Positions 1 through 11,200 of a stretch of DNA of 64,000 nt are shown here, piece by piece; position 1 is the first letter of the stretch; each line of letters starts with the position of its first letter. The stretch is from Trichaptum fuscoviolaceum. Lineage: Eukaryota; Basidiomycota; Agaricomycetes; Hymenochaetales; Trichaptaceae. The DNA is taken from assembly GCA_910574455.1 (NCBI GenBank), contig CAJSYZ010000007.1, positions 2,549,773-2,613,772 on the forward strand, in the 5' to 3' direction. Below the pieces are notes generated by a model that saw only the letters and a program-made list of their open reading frames with translations, did not search any database and was not told the DNA's origin. The position numbers and the translations under genes were made by a program.

Positions 1-331
1 TAGAGGCACTTGCGGCTGCAGAGGATTCAGAATGCACGCTAGTGACTTGAACGTGAAATGAATGTCCGAAGTACATATTGTGCGGCTTCACAGCTTTCGG
101 CAGTCAGAAATCTCGTATATTGCTAAGTTCGTGGCTAGGTAAGTTGACGCAGTTGGTAGGCTTTCGAAGCTGAATGAATACCGGTACGTAGGTTTACGAA
201 TAGTTAAAGGTCACCGTAGCGTAGATTGATTGCAAAAATGCGAAATGCGATACTCTAGTGTACTGTTTCTATGATGAAGAATATGAGAAGACGACAATGA
301 AAGCATCAGGCCAATGAATACTCACATGAGT

Positions 332-949
332 TTACCAGAATTCCCTCCTCTTCTTCCGAATCGCCATGACCATCGACTTTTGTTCACCCCACTTCGAGCG
401 ATTCTTCTCGTGTTCTTCCTCCCTCTTCGCGAGCGATGACTTTCTGACTGCGTTGCCGAGAGGCACCTGCTGAGCGACGAGGAACGGGGGACATCTGAAC
501 TCCTTCGCGAGCGCACCCCGCGTCCACCGCACCGGGTCCGCGGCGCGCAGCTCGCGCATCTTCGCGAAGTCCTCCTCCACGAGCACGTTGTTCTCGTACT
601 TGCGTGGTTTTCGCGAGCGCGGGGGGACGAGGCCGTCCGGCGCTGGGGCGGAGGATGAAGATGCAGGAGACGACGGCAGGGGCGTTGGAGGGCGGAGTAG
701 CGGCGATGCAGGCAGGATGGTCGTTGAGAACGGCGAGGGCGACGTTGGGGGTGGTCTGTGAATGAAGGTCATGCCTTCGGGAAGTTTTGAGACCGTCGCG
801 TTCGGGCTGGTGAGCAGCGGGTCTATAACCTTCGGAGGAGGCCTTTCTGGCCGTCGAGTCGCATAGCTGCGTCTGAAGACGGAGAACGACAATGTTCCTC
901 TCGGCTTCATGTTAATGCGGCTACGCCTAGGGATATCTAGTAGTTTCAT
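332..949 (-). CDS. MRPL20: mitochondrial ribosomal protein mL58 (MRPL20 family)
   Basis: This encodes a component of the mitochondrial large ribosomal subunit. The basic N-terminus (VFRRSYATRRPERPPPK) looks like a mitochondrial targeting sequence. It is followed by the conserved PKVIDPLLTSPNATVSKLP and PEGMTFIHRPPPT blocks, a variable proline/serine linker, the DPVRWTRGALAKEF segment and the basic C-terminus KWGEQKSMVMAIRKKRREFW. This order and the KRREFW end are those of the fungal MRPL20/mL58 family. One uninterrupted frame encodes about 205 residues. ATG codons lie at 949 and 910; I chose 949, but the one at 910 (MKPRGTLSF) is equally plausible. It lies outside the transposons and is the left-hand housekeeping anchor of the locus. 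The identification is confident; only the start is open. Confidence 0.9.
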   Translation of the reverse strand: MKLLDIPRRSRINMKPRGTLSFSVFRRSYATRRPERPPPKVIDPLLTSPNATVSKLPEGMTFIHRPPPTSPSPFSTTILPASPLLRPPTPLPSSPASSSSAPAPDGLVPPRSRKPRKYENNVLVEEDFAKMRELRAADPVRWTRGALAKEFRCPPFLVAQQVPLGNAVRKSSLAKREEEHEKNRSKWGEQKSMVMAIRKKRREFW

Positions 950-1089
950 CAGCAATTTCTATGCAAATAAATGACACGGGCACCGACATTCAATGTTCAA
1001 GTTGTCGAGGGACGAGGAGAAGGTCAATTCATGGCAAAAGCTTACCAATGTTATTGATCGGCAGTTGCCGGTAACTTGAAACGGCGCTG

Positions 1090-1415
1090 CCAGTGACTCC
1101 AGTGGAACAAATTTGATGTCAACTTTTCTCATGTATGATATGATCATCGGTGGTATGCAAAAGTTTGTTCAATGCAATACATTTGATACAGCTATTATTT
1201 CTTTCTCCAGCAGAACCTTATATGTATTCGACTACATTATACCTTCCCAATGTGCTACACTGGAAATCTCGACCTGGTCATGGTTGTACTTCGACGCTCG
1301 GAATTTCAGACTTGGAATCAACTTGAAGCTTCAAGTTAAAGAGGATGAGTGCTCACTCTCGCTTCGAACGTCCCGAGATCATTCTTCCGACATACAGCGT
1401 TATATCGCAGCAACA
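1090..1415 (-). pseudogene. remnant of the 3' end of a membrane-protein gene
   Basis: This stretch aligns by eye with 47400-47700, which holds the last codons and 3' flank of the membrane protein gene at 47626-48366. Shared landmarks on the plus strand include GAGTGCTCACTCTCG and TTCCGACATACAGCGTT. On the minus strand it reads LYVGRMISGRSKRE and then stops. The intact copy reads LYVGRVISRRIETRVSTHHL. A net one-base change shifts the frame here. It is a decayed fragment of a duplicated gene. Confidence 0.6.
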
Positions 1416-1859
1416 GGTACATCGGAAGGGAAATACAAGAACACCAAGCTCCTTTGTCAAATTGTCCTACAACGTTTTAAGCTTAACTGTCAGGTAATTC
1501 CTCCCTTGTCCGAGGACGTAGGAATCAAAAGCTTGCCGACGTAGGTATGTCTCGTAGAAGACACGCACGAACAGCAAGCCCTCCACCCATCGTGAGCGAT
1601 CGCGCAGTTGTTCTTAGTTTAGCACGCCGTTTGGATTTCATATTCAGTAGGACACTGCTCGTCTGCGGAGATAACTATGAGGGGACTCATTAGAAGCACT
1701 ACAAATGGAGCGGCCCCTCCATAACTAACCAAAGGTGAAGAAAGAAGGTAAGTTGTAGACGTTGGGTTCTATAGCTGACAATCACTGGGCAATCCAGTTT
1801 GTTCAAACCCGTGTTTCGCTAGTCCCTCGCCCGCTATCAAGGATACAATGAAGGGGACG
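1416..1859. other. gene-poor stretch
   Basis: I see no supportable gene or repeat here. The reading frames are short and stop-rich, and the sequence joins the membrane-gene remnant to the FunK1-flank repeat. Confidence 0.4.
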
Positions 1860-2282
1860 AAGGGACAGGATAGCTCTTATCCGCTCTCTTATCTACGTTG
1901 AGCGACTCGCAGATGCGACAAATGGATTGTAACTACTATAAAATTGTGATCATGTAGAAAATTCCGACTCACAATAAAATATGTCGGTACGGAGCGTCAA
2001 ATAATTGTGATCCTCTCTAGTACCAAGTTCAAAAATCACTTCAGCCTGAGAGCTATACAAACTACTTTGCCTTTTCGTTTGACGGTGAACTGAAAGTCAT
2101 CAACTTGAAGGTGGCTCCAAGAATAGATTATGGCGGGCGCTTTTACGGCGCTTAACCTACGTCACGAGATGCCGAATAAGGATAGTAAATGACGTGACCT
2201 CACGCGGACGCGCTCTGTCACGGTTTATACGCGTTGAATTTCATTTTGTTTGTGGTTGAACCACACCAGTCACTGCCGGGCA
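1860..2282. repeat. FunK1-unit flank with unoccupied P1 target site
   Basis: Positions 1860-2190 match 16388-16714, the 3' flank of FunK1 copy 1. Shared landmarks include CAGATGCGACAAATGGATTG, GCGCTTTTACGGCGCTTAA and CGAATAAGGATA. Positions 2196-2282 match 43566-43650, the start of the FunK1 copy 2 promoter, with GGACGCGCTCTGTCACGG and TGAATTTCATTTTGTTTGTG. Here the two flanks are contiguous. Elsewhere they are 26.8 kb apart, on either side of element P1. The segment is therefore an empty-site paralogue for P1 and the distal promoter of FunK1 copy 1, cut off by element P2, which starts at 2283. Confidence 0.75.
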
Positions 2283-2299
2283 CATCACGAAAGTCGCAT

Positions 2300-2700
2300 A
2301 TTACTTGCAGTGGCATTGTAGTAGCCTTGTAAAGCCTATATTGAATGTAATGGCCTGCCATACTGGGGGACAGATTAACATGCTGCGTCCCCTGTTTACC
2401 CACGCTTGAAATATGGCGGCATCATTGCAAGGTCGCGCCATATGGCGGAGTTTCAACATATGGCAATACACGGTAACGTGAGGCAAGATTGTGCCGTCCG
2501 CACATATTGTACGACGGCGACATATTTCATGAGCTTACATGACAATGCCATATGGTAGAACAGTGTCATATGATGATTTTGAGCTATATTGCGTAGGATT
2601 ACAATATACTGTACATATTGCATCAAAGTGCCAGATGGTATAGCAGCGTCATATTTTGGTAACGAGGCATATGACCAGATCATACGATAGCGGTAACTCA
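2300..2700. repeat. left subterminal region of P2, degenerate CATATGG motifs
   Basis: Repeated variants of CATATGGCGG, CCATATGGTAGAAC, CATATGATG, CCAGATGGTATAGC and ACATATTG recur every 30-60 bp. Related CATATGG words appear near the other end of P2 (12760-13060). Subterminal motif arrays of this kind are transposase-binding sites in many DNA transposons; that role is inferred here. No gene is supported. Confidence 0.55.
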
Positions 2701-2832
2701 AATATAGACAGCTCGGAAAAGCCCGTCATCACACCATAAATAGCACATTAGAAATCATTCTGTATTTGGTTCTATTGACACGTAAGCAACAAATTTTACT
2801 ATTGGTCGTTTTGTCGAGCGCGCCCCCGCAAA

Positions 2833-4535
2833 TTATTCCTGCGCTTCGCTTTCGCGTCGAGCCAGAGCTCGCTGGTACATCTTGTAAGCCAGACAATCCG
2901 GAGGAAACATCTCCTCGTTAGTGAGAATAGAGCCGGAGTCATCAAGTTGTTCCCCATACACACGTCTAAGAGTCATAATCAGTAATGTAATCTGATCCCA
3001 GAAGTAAAAGACGTACTTGTTCCACTCGGTCAGAAGCTCCTCTTTCCAGGCATCCGTCTGTATATAAAAAAGCTCCAGTATCGCATTGTAATATGCGGTG
3101 TAGCTGAACGAACTCGACTTGGAAACGAATGTGAGCGTCGTCGACGAAGAAAGTGCATAATGGGCCTGTAGACACTTTCAGCTGCGCATTCAGTTTCAAA
3201 GTGTGGATTCACATACATGCACACAGCAATATGCGATGAACTCCGGGGTGACTTCACGCTGCTTGTGGATATGGGCGATGCCACGAGCAGGACGATTGCC
3301 CGGGTCGTTAGGCTCGTCCTCTTCCGCAACTGATCTTCCGTAGGAAATCGTAACACCAACCTGAAGCCTTTCGTAAGATGGATATGACTGTATACATTTT
3401 AAGACTTACTTTCATAGGTATTTCACCCTGAAGGAACCCTTTGAACTCGTCTTGCGGGTCAAATTCTTCATTTTTGTACAACATGAGACTGAGGTCGCCA
3501 GGCAACAGTATCTTTTTCTTCGCCTTGAAGGCTGCGAGTACCCTTGTTGCATGCAGTTAGTAATGTGTATGTACAAAAAAAACTAAAACACTTACTGAGC
3601 ATCACTCATTTCGCCCCCGAAAGTCCCAATCGGTGCAAGTTGGTACAAGCACTTGATATTATTGATTCCCCTGTCTTTTTTGGCGGGTATTTTCGGTGTA
3701 CCAAATTCAAAAAAGTTCGCGATAAAATTCTTAAGGAGGTTAGCGTCCTCGGCCCGCGCTTGTCCCCTCCCGCCATTGAGCTGAGAACACAAAAATTAAT
3801 AACGAAGCTCCTCGTGACACTATAGTACTTACGTCTTTTGACGCAGTGACTTCACGAACTTTGTCAATCTCGGCCTCTATCCAGGGATGTCTTGCAACCA
3901 GTCGGTTCCATTTTCCCGCCAATAAATCCTCCCTGCGCAGATGGAATGAATGTATATCTAATTAAGCTAGGAAGGAACTTACGCATCGGAGGTGTCGCGT
4001 ACATCCATCTCTGCGCTGCGAGTCTGCCCGTAGTTATAATTGAGAGGAAATCCACAATCCCTTCCTCCCATCTTCCGACTTGACGTCCTGCATGGTAAAG
4101 GGCACTCTCTTTTTTTCTGGGAATAGTCAGTGAAGAACGTTATGGCTTGCGATCAACTACTCACTTCGTGCTTGTCCCTTCTGTGGTGGAGACCGCATCC
4201 ACAATCGTTTTGCGCTTTTTTTGCGGATGCGACACATCCGGGGAAGGCTGCGCAGCGAGCTGGTTTGATGGTGGGGGGAGAAGGTTAGGGTCGATGTGAC
4301 CGCCATTCACCAAACCAACCGAGCCATTATAAAAGACCGCCGCCTGTCCCGGATGCTGTGAAGGCTGGCTATTGAAACTAGCGTCGGAGGCTGCAGAGCC
4401 GCTACGGGGGGTGGGGGCGGGGGCGGGGAGCATCCACTGAGGCGTCGGAGTGTGACCGCCTGCTCCGTATGCGTTCGACCCATAATGGGAAGGCGTCGGG
4501 GGCGGGGGAGCGCTGCTGTTACCTATCTGCCTCAT
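2833..4535 (-). CDS. P2 cargo protein of unknown function
   Basis: I do not recognise a named family. A Pro/Gly/Ser-rich N-terminal tail (PPPPTPSHYGSNAYGAGG, then PTPQWMLPAPAPTPRSG) leads through KKRKTIVDAV into spliced exons. These read KKESALYHAGRQVGRWEEG, LAGKWNRLVARHPWIEAEID, FIANFFEFGTPKIPAKKDRG, LLPGDLSLMLYKNEEFDPQD and PARGIAHIHKQREVTPEFIA. The last exons read YYNAILELFYIQTDAWKEE and LTEWNKRVYGEQLDDSG, ending in AYKMYQRALARRESEAQE. The final intron (about 2981-3030) restores WNKRVYG. One exon join near 3950-4000 is uncertain: a GC-AG intron or a different acceptor is needed to keep frame. It lies 320 bp downstream of the Spt5-like gene on the same strand, inside P2. Helical C-termini of this type recur in mushroom proteins of unknown role. 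Confidence 0.6.
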
Positions 4536-4855
4536 TGAATGATCGGCGGTGCGCTTGTACGTTAGAGGCGGGGACGCTTCTTAGTCGAGGAAGAAAGAAG
4601 TTGATGAAAATTTCTTCTATCAAGGGTCCTCACCTATTTAAGGCATTAGCAACGGCATTTCCATATATGTCAACGATTTACCTTTGTTTGACTGTCTCGT
4701 GACCTTTACGCGTCAGTCATCGCGCTAGTTTTGAATCTTATCTTAATACGGCTTGAGACAGTAGTTCTCGCCATCGCTGACTGAAGGAAGACAAAATGGC
4801 TTTTGACATTGTAGCCAGTATATATTGATCCAAAAATACATAAGAATAAATTACT

Positions 4856-7746
4856 CTATGATGCAGGTGGTCCGTCCGCTTTGCGTGTAACACGAGTTAG
4901 AATGTCCGTACGATAAAGGACCTCCTCCTTCTTCTTCGCGTTCGCCTTCAACTTACAGTACATCGCCTTCTTCCCAAGCCCTTCCGATTTATCGTAGCGA
5001 GTTGGGAACACGATAGTCCCCGCGTCTGGGCCATCTATCACCAACGCGACTTCACCTTTCTGAACCTTCGGCCTGCACAATTCAAGGCTTGACACGGGCA
5101 CGAACTCTGTCCTTGTTCGCATGTCTTGTGTCTTGAACGTGAGCGCCACGTCTCGGTTCAGACGTTTCGTCGGTGAATCGGGAGGCGTTGTCCAGGCAGT
5201 CTTGCCATCGACGCTTTTGGGACTCGTACAACCAGGCACGAAGCGCAACGTCACGTAGTATCGCTCGAAGACATCCACATAGTCGTCTCGGAGCAAGAAA
5301 TAACAAGGGTGATCCGGCGCCACTCCTTTCTCGAGATCAATTGGAGGCCGGAGAGCAGCAGAAGCTAACTCCTCGTTGACCGTGTGCTTGGAGGACTTCT
5401 TGGTCTTGAGGGTCTGTTTGGGGCCAGACAGCGTCAGACGGTATCTGAAGTCCGTCCCAAACAAATCTCTGCAATTGCGCCGCAAGACACGCATGTCCCC
5501 TGCAGGCTGACCATTGAGTCGTCGACTCGTTTTCCTATACGCAGGCAGCATGTTAAGTCAACTCAAAGTTCAGAGAGTTAGGATAACTTACATGGAAATG
5601 ACGTCGGACGCATCGAACACGTTGACTTGCTGATCACTCTCCCATGTCACGAGTGCCTTGCCTTTGCCGTTTGAACCATAAAGGAATCCAAATTTTTTTC
5701 GCTTACACACGTATACCCCATGATACGTAGTTGAGAGCGTGTCGATGTATGGGGGCTTGTGAATAACTGCTCCAGGTAACAGTTTACCCTCTTTGACCGA
5801 CTTCCAGATAGGATTGAATCCACGTTGTTCGAATATACCAAGAATTTTTTTTGCTTCATTGACATCGTCGAATGAAGCACCGTCTGCCTTAATCCAAGAG
5901 TCGCTATATAAAGTTGAGCATCTTCTACTCTTATTCATTGAAAATCAGAACACTCACGTAAAAACCAGGTCCGACGGACTGAACACGATCCACTCGGAGT
6001 TCAGCTTCCCGCCATGCTCAACCAAGTAGGTCGTCATGGTCCCGTTGGTCCTTGTTCCACGGATTCGACCAATCCTCCGCAGGGGAATGACGAACACCGT
6101 CCGGTATAGCGCAGGGTTAGCCCGCGGAGTGCCATGCGTGGCGTGGAGTGAAATCGTGCGCACAGTCGGCACACTTCGAAGTTGAAGGGATTCCTTGACG
6201 TTCTCCAGCGCCGCGTCGAGAACCGTTATCTGTTGTTAATTGACGTTATTCGTTAATATATGAGATGAGAGTGACATGCATATCTTACCTGGTCGGATCC
6301 ATTACCGAGAAGGACAGTAACCTCCGTGTACTGAACTCCATGGAGACTCATGTCCTGAACCGCACTCACTAGCCCGCTGCTGCCCTCATGGGGACCAAGC
6401 CTCACGGCTACGGAGTCTCCCGGTGAAAAGATGCGGCGGACGTCCGACATATTTGCATACGTCGTCACGTCCTCCGCATGATCTACTTCCACCGACTCTC
6501 CGTCTACGCGAAGAACGATCCCAAGTACGTCCTTGGCCACGCCTCGAAAAATCTCCACCGAATCCCCGGAACCTAAGAAACTCCTGTTCGTCTCCAGCAC
6601 AGTATCGCAGCCGGCCACAGTGAACAACCACACGTCCCTTGCACTCGGTCTCTGCATGGGCCTCGCGTAATGCAGGCCCTGCACCGTCAGAAGTTGCAGG
6701 CCGTTAATGAGGTACACCTCATCACCGACTCTGAACGAGTGCGCCACTGGACCTTGCTCGAGGTCGCCGTCCGATATACGTTGTCGAGGACGCACAGAGT
6801 GGGATCGGGACGGTTCATCGGATATCCTTTGCGAGAGTGGCGGTAATACTCCGATGGGTCCTGGGGAATTCTGGGTGCGACGAGTACTTGTATCACGTCG
6901 CTGGTTGACGTCGAGTGATACACCTTCCCCACATCACCGGCGTACAGACCGCTCGTGATTCTCACCCAAGACCCGACCGCAAAAGTCCTCGACGCGTCCC
7001 CGAAAAGCCCCATCTGCAGATCTACCAGCCTTCTCTCCTGCTCAAGCAAAGGGATGACCCGCCTATGGACGTACGCCTTCGAAATGGGAGCGCCAAACCG
7101 CTTGATTACGCGGTCGGCGTGGGGCACCTCTGCCGGCACAGACACGTAGATACGGCCTGAAAGCCCTCGCACTGCGAATGCGTGAAACCCGGTAGGGAGA
7201 GTCGGGGCGAGTTGCCTAGCCGTATGTTCCTCATAGGTCCGCTGGTTGGATTCCTTAGTAAACCCGCGAATACCAATGTACGAAATACAGACTTACCCTT
7301 ACGTGCACCATCCAGTACGTCCTGTCGACAGGCTCGACGAGTCCCGGGAGATTTTCAGACCCATGCAGTATGGCGTCTGCAAAGGCGGTGTCGCGTCTTT
7401 CCTTCCACCTGGCCAATGCAGCTAGGGCTTCCAGCTCCTCCGTCTCGCGAGCTACGGCATCCCCAGAGCTGTAGAGCCTCGTGAAGTCCAAAGGCCGGAC
7501 GTCGTCGTCAGCCTCATCGTCAACGAGGAAGTGCTCTGAATTTGAAATTAACAATCGTCTGTTATCGGGGAGGGGGGCCCCGGGCCTTAAGCACATACCG
7601 AGTTCCTCTGGATCTACATCCTCTTCATCCTCGTCACTCTCAGCTTCCGCCTCAAGATCCAGGTACTGGAGCACGCGTGCATCAGCGACAGCCTTGGAGG
7701 GATAACCGACACTTGTCGAGGCACTCGACGACTCGGACATCATCAT
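4856..7746 (-). CDS. Spt5-like NGN/KOW transcription-elongation-factor paralogue (P2 cargo)
   Basis: The start is at the ATG triplet MMMSESSSAST. An acidic N-terminal region (EAESDEDEEDVDPEE) resembles Spt5 N-termini. The NGN-like segment follows (YWMVHVR, then after an intron GLSGRIYVSVPAEVPHADRV). Several KOW-type modules come next: FAVGSWVRITSGLYAGDVGK, SGDSVEIFRGVAKDVLGIV, FSPGDSVAVRLGPHEGSSGL and VALVIDGPDAGTIVFPTRYD. Spt5 binds RNA polymerase II with Spt4 and controls elongation. Here the KOW modules are divergent, the Spt5 C-terminal repeat is not evident, and the gene lies inside a transposon, so this is not the housekeeping SPT5. At least seven exons with short introns are needed (one at about 7538-7599, between EEL and EHFLV). 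A role in influencing host transcription of the element is a guess. Confidence 0.7.
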
Positions 7747-7844
7747 TTATCGAGCCTTTTTTTTCCTGTTTTTTCATCGTCGTTCAACATGTTATTAGAA
7801 CGACGTTTTCTCTTTTTTTTTATTTAAATTCTCCACGAAGAGAA

Positions 7845-8226
7845 TATCTTACTTTGAGTCTAATATGCGAAGCACAATTTTATCTATAATTTACAGATTT
7901 TTTTTGCGACACAACCAGGAGCGCCCTAGATGGGGGCTGATGGCAGAACGGAAGCAAAAAGGACTTCTGTCTAAATTTGGGCGTCGCGCTTATCACTCGT
8001 AAAGATCCCGTGTGATTTGCATACCAGATGTGGCTGTGAGTTTCAAGTTAGGTATGAGAGTCACACGGGATCTTTACGAGTGTTAAGCCCGACGTCCACA
8101 TTTAGATGGAAGTCCTTTTTGCTTCCGTTCCACCATCAGCCCCCATCTAGGGCGCTCCTGGTTGTGTAGCAAAAAATATAGATAAATTATAGATAAATAT
8201 TATGCTTCGCTAGTAGAGTTAAGATA
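7845..8226. repeat. long foldback inverted repeat inside P2
   Basis: Two arms of about 180 nt face each other around a loop of about 45 nt. They include perfect inverted blocks at 7994-8015 with 8061-8082 (22 bp) and at 7917-7945 with 8133-8161 (29 bp). Less exact pairing extends outward to TATCTTA and TAAGATA. It lies between the end of the transposase gene and the start of the Spt5-like gene. No coding frame or clear target duplication is seen. It could be a foldback MITE, a hairpin small-RNA source or a transcriptional boundary. Confidence 0.8.
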
Positions 8227-8242
8227 CGTTGTACAGATGGAT

Positions 8243-8290
8243 GGCAGAGAGAGAGAGAGAGAGTGAGAGAGTGAGAGTGAGAGTGAGACA
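8243..8290. repeat. GA-rich microsatellite
   Basis: An almost pure (GA)n and GTGAGA run lies just beyond the stop codon of the P2 transposase gene. It is a simple repeat with no other signal seen. Confidence 0.85.
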
Positions 8291-8294
8291 TTAA

Positions 8295-11200
8295 TTATAA
8301 GCTAGCGTTGGGCTCGACAGTGAAATCTGGGACCGGCTCATCGTCAGAATCGTTTGAGTCAGGCTCTGGCTCTGGATCAAAATTGTCGCCCGCGTCAGAC
8401 TCGGTTTCAAGTGCCTCGTTTTCATCGATATTTGTGGTGTCGTCGGGTTCATCGTCAAGCCCAGTATCTTCAAGAGCGTTGAGAACACTAACGAATTCGC
8501 CTGGACTGAATTCTGGCTGGGCTCGCACAGCTGGGTCGACGTGCCCTATCCCGAATCCCAAATAACGCATCAAGATATCGCGCGAAGCAAAACTGTTGAA
8601 GGAAATAGCGGTTGAGTTGGTCTCAGAAACTTAGAAGGTGAGACACAGTGATATCTCACCGATTGATATAATAATTAACAAAATCTCCCCCCTCGTCTCT
8701 GAACCGCGAAGGTGGAAGAAGGCTCGTCGTACGACCCAAATGAAAGGCGGGGATTAGGTGACATGCCCGTATGATAGTATTTGGGTCGACGAAGCCGAAG
8801 GCAGGACTACCTGAGTCGCCATAGGGCACGTAACCTACGCGATCTAATCGACGATGTGAGTCTCCTCCATTCCATTCCGGATCGATACCTAACCAGCGCA
8901 CGAACAGGACGTCGATACGCTCATTTTTCGTCTTTGATGGCTCGTGCGTAGCTTTCACATGGAATACAGCCAGCACCCGAGCGTACCAAAAAGGATGGCG
9001 CATGTCGTCGCCTTCGTCCTCCCCGTTTGCCAGCATGACGCAGCGTTTGGCTGTGTCAGGATTGACGACACTGCGTTCTCGTCGAACATCGTAAGTGGTG
9101 AAGTTAAATTGAATTTTTGGATGGCCGTATAGTAAATCATTGTAGAAATGCAGAGAGTTGCGTTCGTCCTCTGTGAATTCGAGGTCTTCCCCCAAGGTGT
9201 CGATATTTTTGATGCGGGCAAGACAATGGTCTTTGAGGCGGGGATAGAAGTCCTGAAGGAATTGATCAGACGGAAGTTAATGAGAGTGAGTTTCTTGTAT
9301 TTCGAACCTCAAAGCCAGGATCATCCTGAAATCCGGAATGCATATAGGTCGCAATATCAACTTTGTCGCGCTCGCTGAGTGCAATATTGTACTGCATATG
9401 AAGATCGGTGCTCGCAGAGAATCGGTCAGTCGAGGAGTTAAATGTGCGTGATTCGCCTGTTCCGAAAGGTATGTCTACGCCCAAGATACGGAGTATCTGG
9501 GCCCGGTATCTGAGTTCGTATTCGAGAGCGAGAGCCCGCAATATCTGTGGTTCCGCATTTCTTTTATTCGAGCAACGGTATCGTGCCTTGGATCTTCTAT
9601 GCTCGTGCTCACCCTACAGAGCGTCAGCAAACCCAAGCTATCGTTTACTTCTGTTACTTACGGGGTGAGTGGAGTAACCGTCCGTCGTACCATATAACCT
9701 GATTTCCTCAACGTAGTCGCCCAGTGCATGGATTTTTGAAGTGTGGAGGTTGAAGACCTTCCGTTTCTTTGTCCCTGAGCCCGGTTCTGCTTGAGATTTT
9801 CCTTGAGCGTTGGCACGAGCTGTGGCAGCACGAACACGGGCCTGGGCTTCGCGGTCTGACTCGTAAGTCTCGTAATGTGGACAAATGTCCTTCTGAAATC
9901 TTCTGAGTTCTTCCCCTAATCTAACTGTCTCCCGTTGCAATAGTTCCAATGTTATTTCTGAATGGATTCGGAGCTTTGCCAAGCCATGCCATGCTGTCAT
10001 CGTATAGAGGAGAGTTGTGATCTTCTCATCGTCTCCTGGCAGGAAGAGACCTTCAAAACATGGTATTGCACACTCCAATTCAGGTAAGCAGGAGTTCTTT
10101 TATACGGGAGAATAATGTAGCAAACTCACCTGTATGAGATCTTCGAAGTCCCGTGCAGCCAACTTTTTCATTTCAGAGACATTATCTGGAAAGTTGCGTA
10201 TGTCCGCGTCGGACGCTCCGAATGATGGGACGCGAGCGTATCTAAAATTGAGTAGGATTTTAATCTAATGGAAAATATAAGTGAGCTGTTCTTCCTACCG
10301 TCTATTTAACGTTCTGATTCGATCGTCCCCAAGGCTCTGAAGCATTCGAATAAGATGGGCGAATACCATTTTAAAAAGTCCCAGTTCGACTTCATGAAGT
10401 AAGTCTACGCGCAACATCCTAAAAAAGTCAAACCCATATGGCGACAAACATTTGGAGAACGCGTTCTATGTTAATTGACGACATCAGGCCTCAATTCTTG
10501 TGAGTAGTCATTTAAAATCATACCTCAGTTGGCACTAAAGACTCTGAACCCAGGTACGCCTCAGTATACTCGTTGGTGACGGCCAAATGATCCTTATAAA
10601 TTTTATCTCGTGCTAACTTGATTTTCTGCCGATAGTCCGCGTTATCGTGACGAGCCTTCGTCGCGCGATTGCGCATGTCCCTTTTCATTCCAAGGGAATG
10701 GATATGTTTCTTCTCGATCGTGCAACGAGGGCAGGGATATGTCCCCAAGTCACGAATTGTTGCAATGAGCACCCTAAAGTGTAAGTGGATTGTTAGTCTT
10801 GTGTCGAGCTCAAAGTGGTGGTCACTTACTTCTCTGGATAGTCAGCTGAATATGTGAGAATACGAGGGAAAATCCTTCGAGTGATGCCATCGGCGCACGT
10901 AATGACCAAACCATGAGTATAGGCCTTAAGGAACTCAGGGTCACTCAGCAAGAGCATCCAACAGGCATGGAATAGCTCGCGCCGACAGTGAGTCAGAATG
11001 GCTCTAGAAACTGTCTTAGCACCCGTTGTTGCCATGATGAAGTCCTCAATCTTCTTTTTTATCTACAATGAATGTGAGTTAGAATTCTATCTTACGATTG
11101 ACGAGACACTTACTGATGGTAAATATGCAATATGATGCATTGCATGTGAACCGGATCTCGCTCTTTCGTACTTCGACTGGTTGCCCAGGGCCAGATAAAT

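Noticed and set aside
1113..1544. A 143-residue plus-strand gene
   Set aside because: It lies antisense to the decayed membrane-gene remnant shared with 47.4-47.7 kb, with no recognisable protein.
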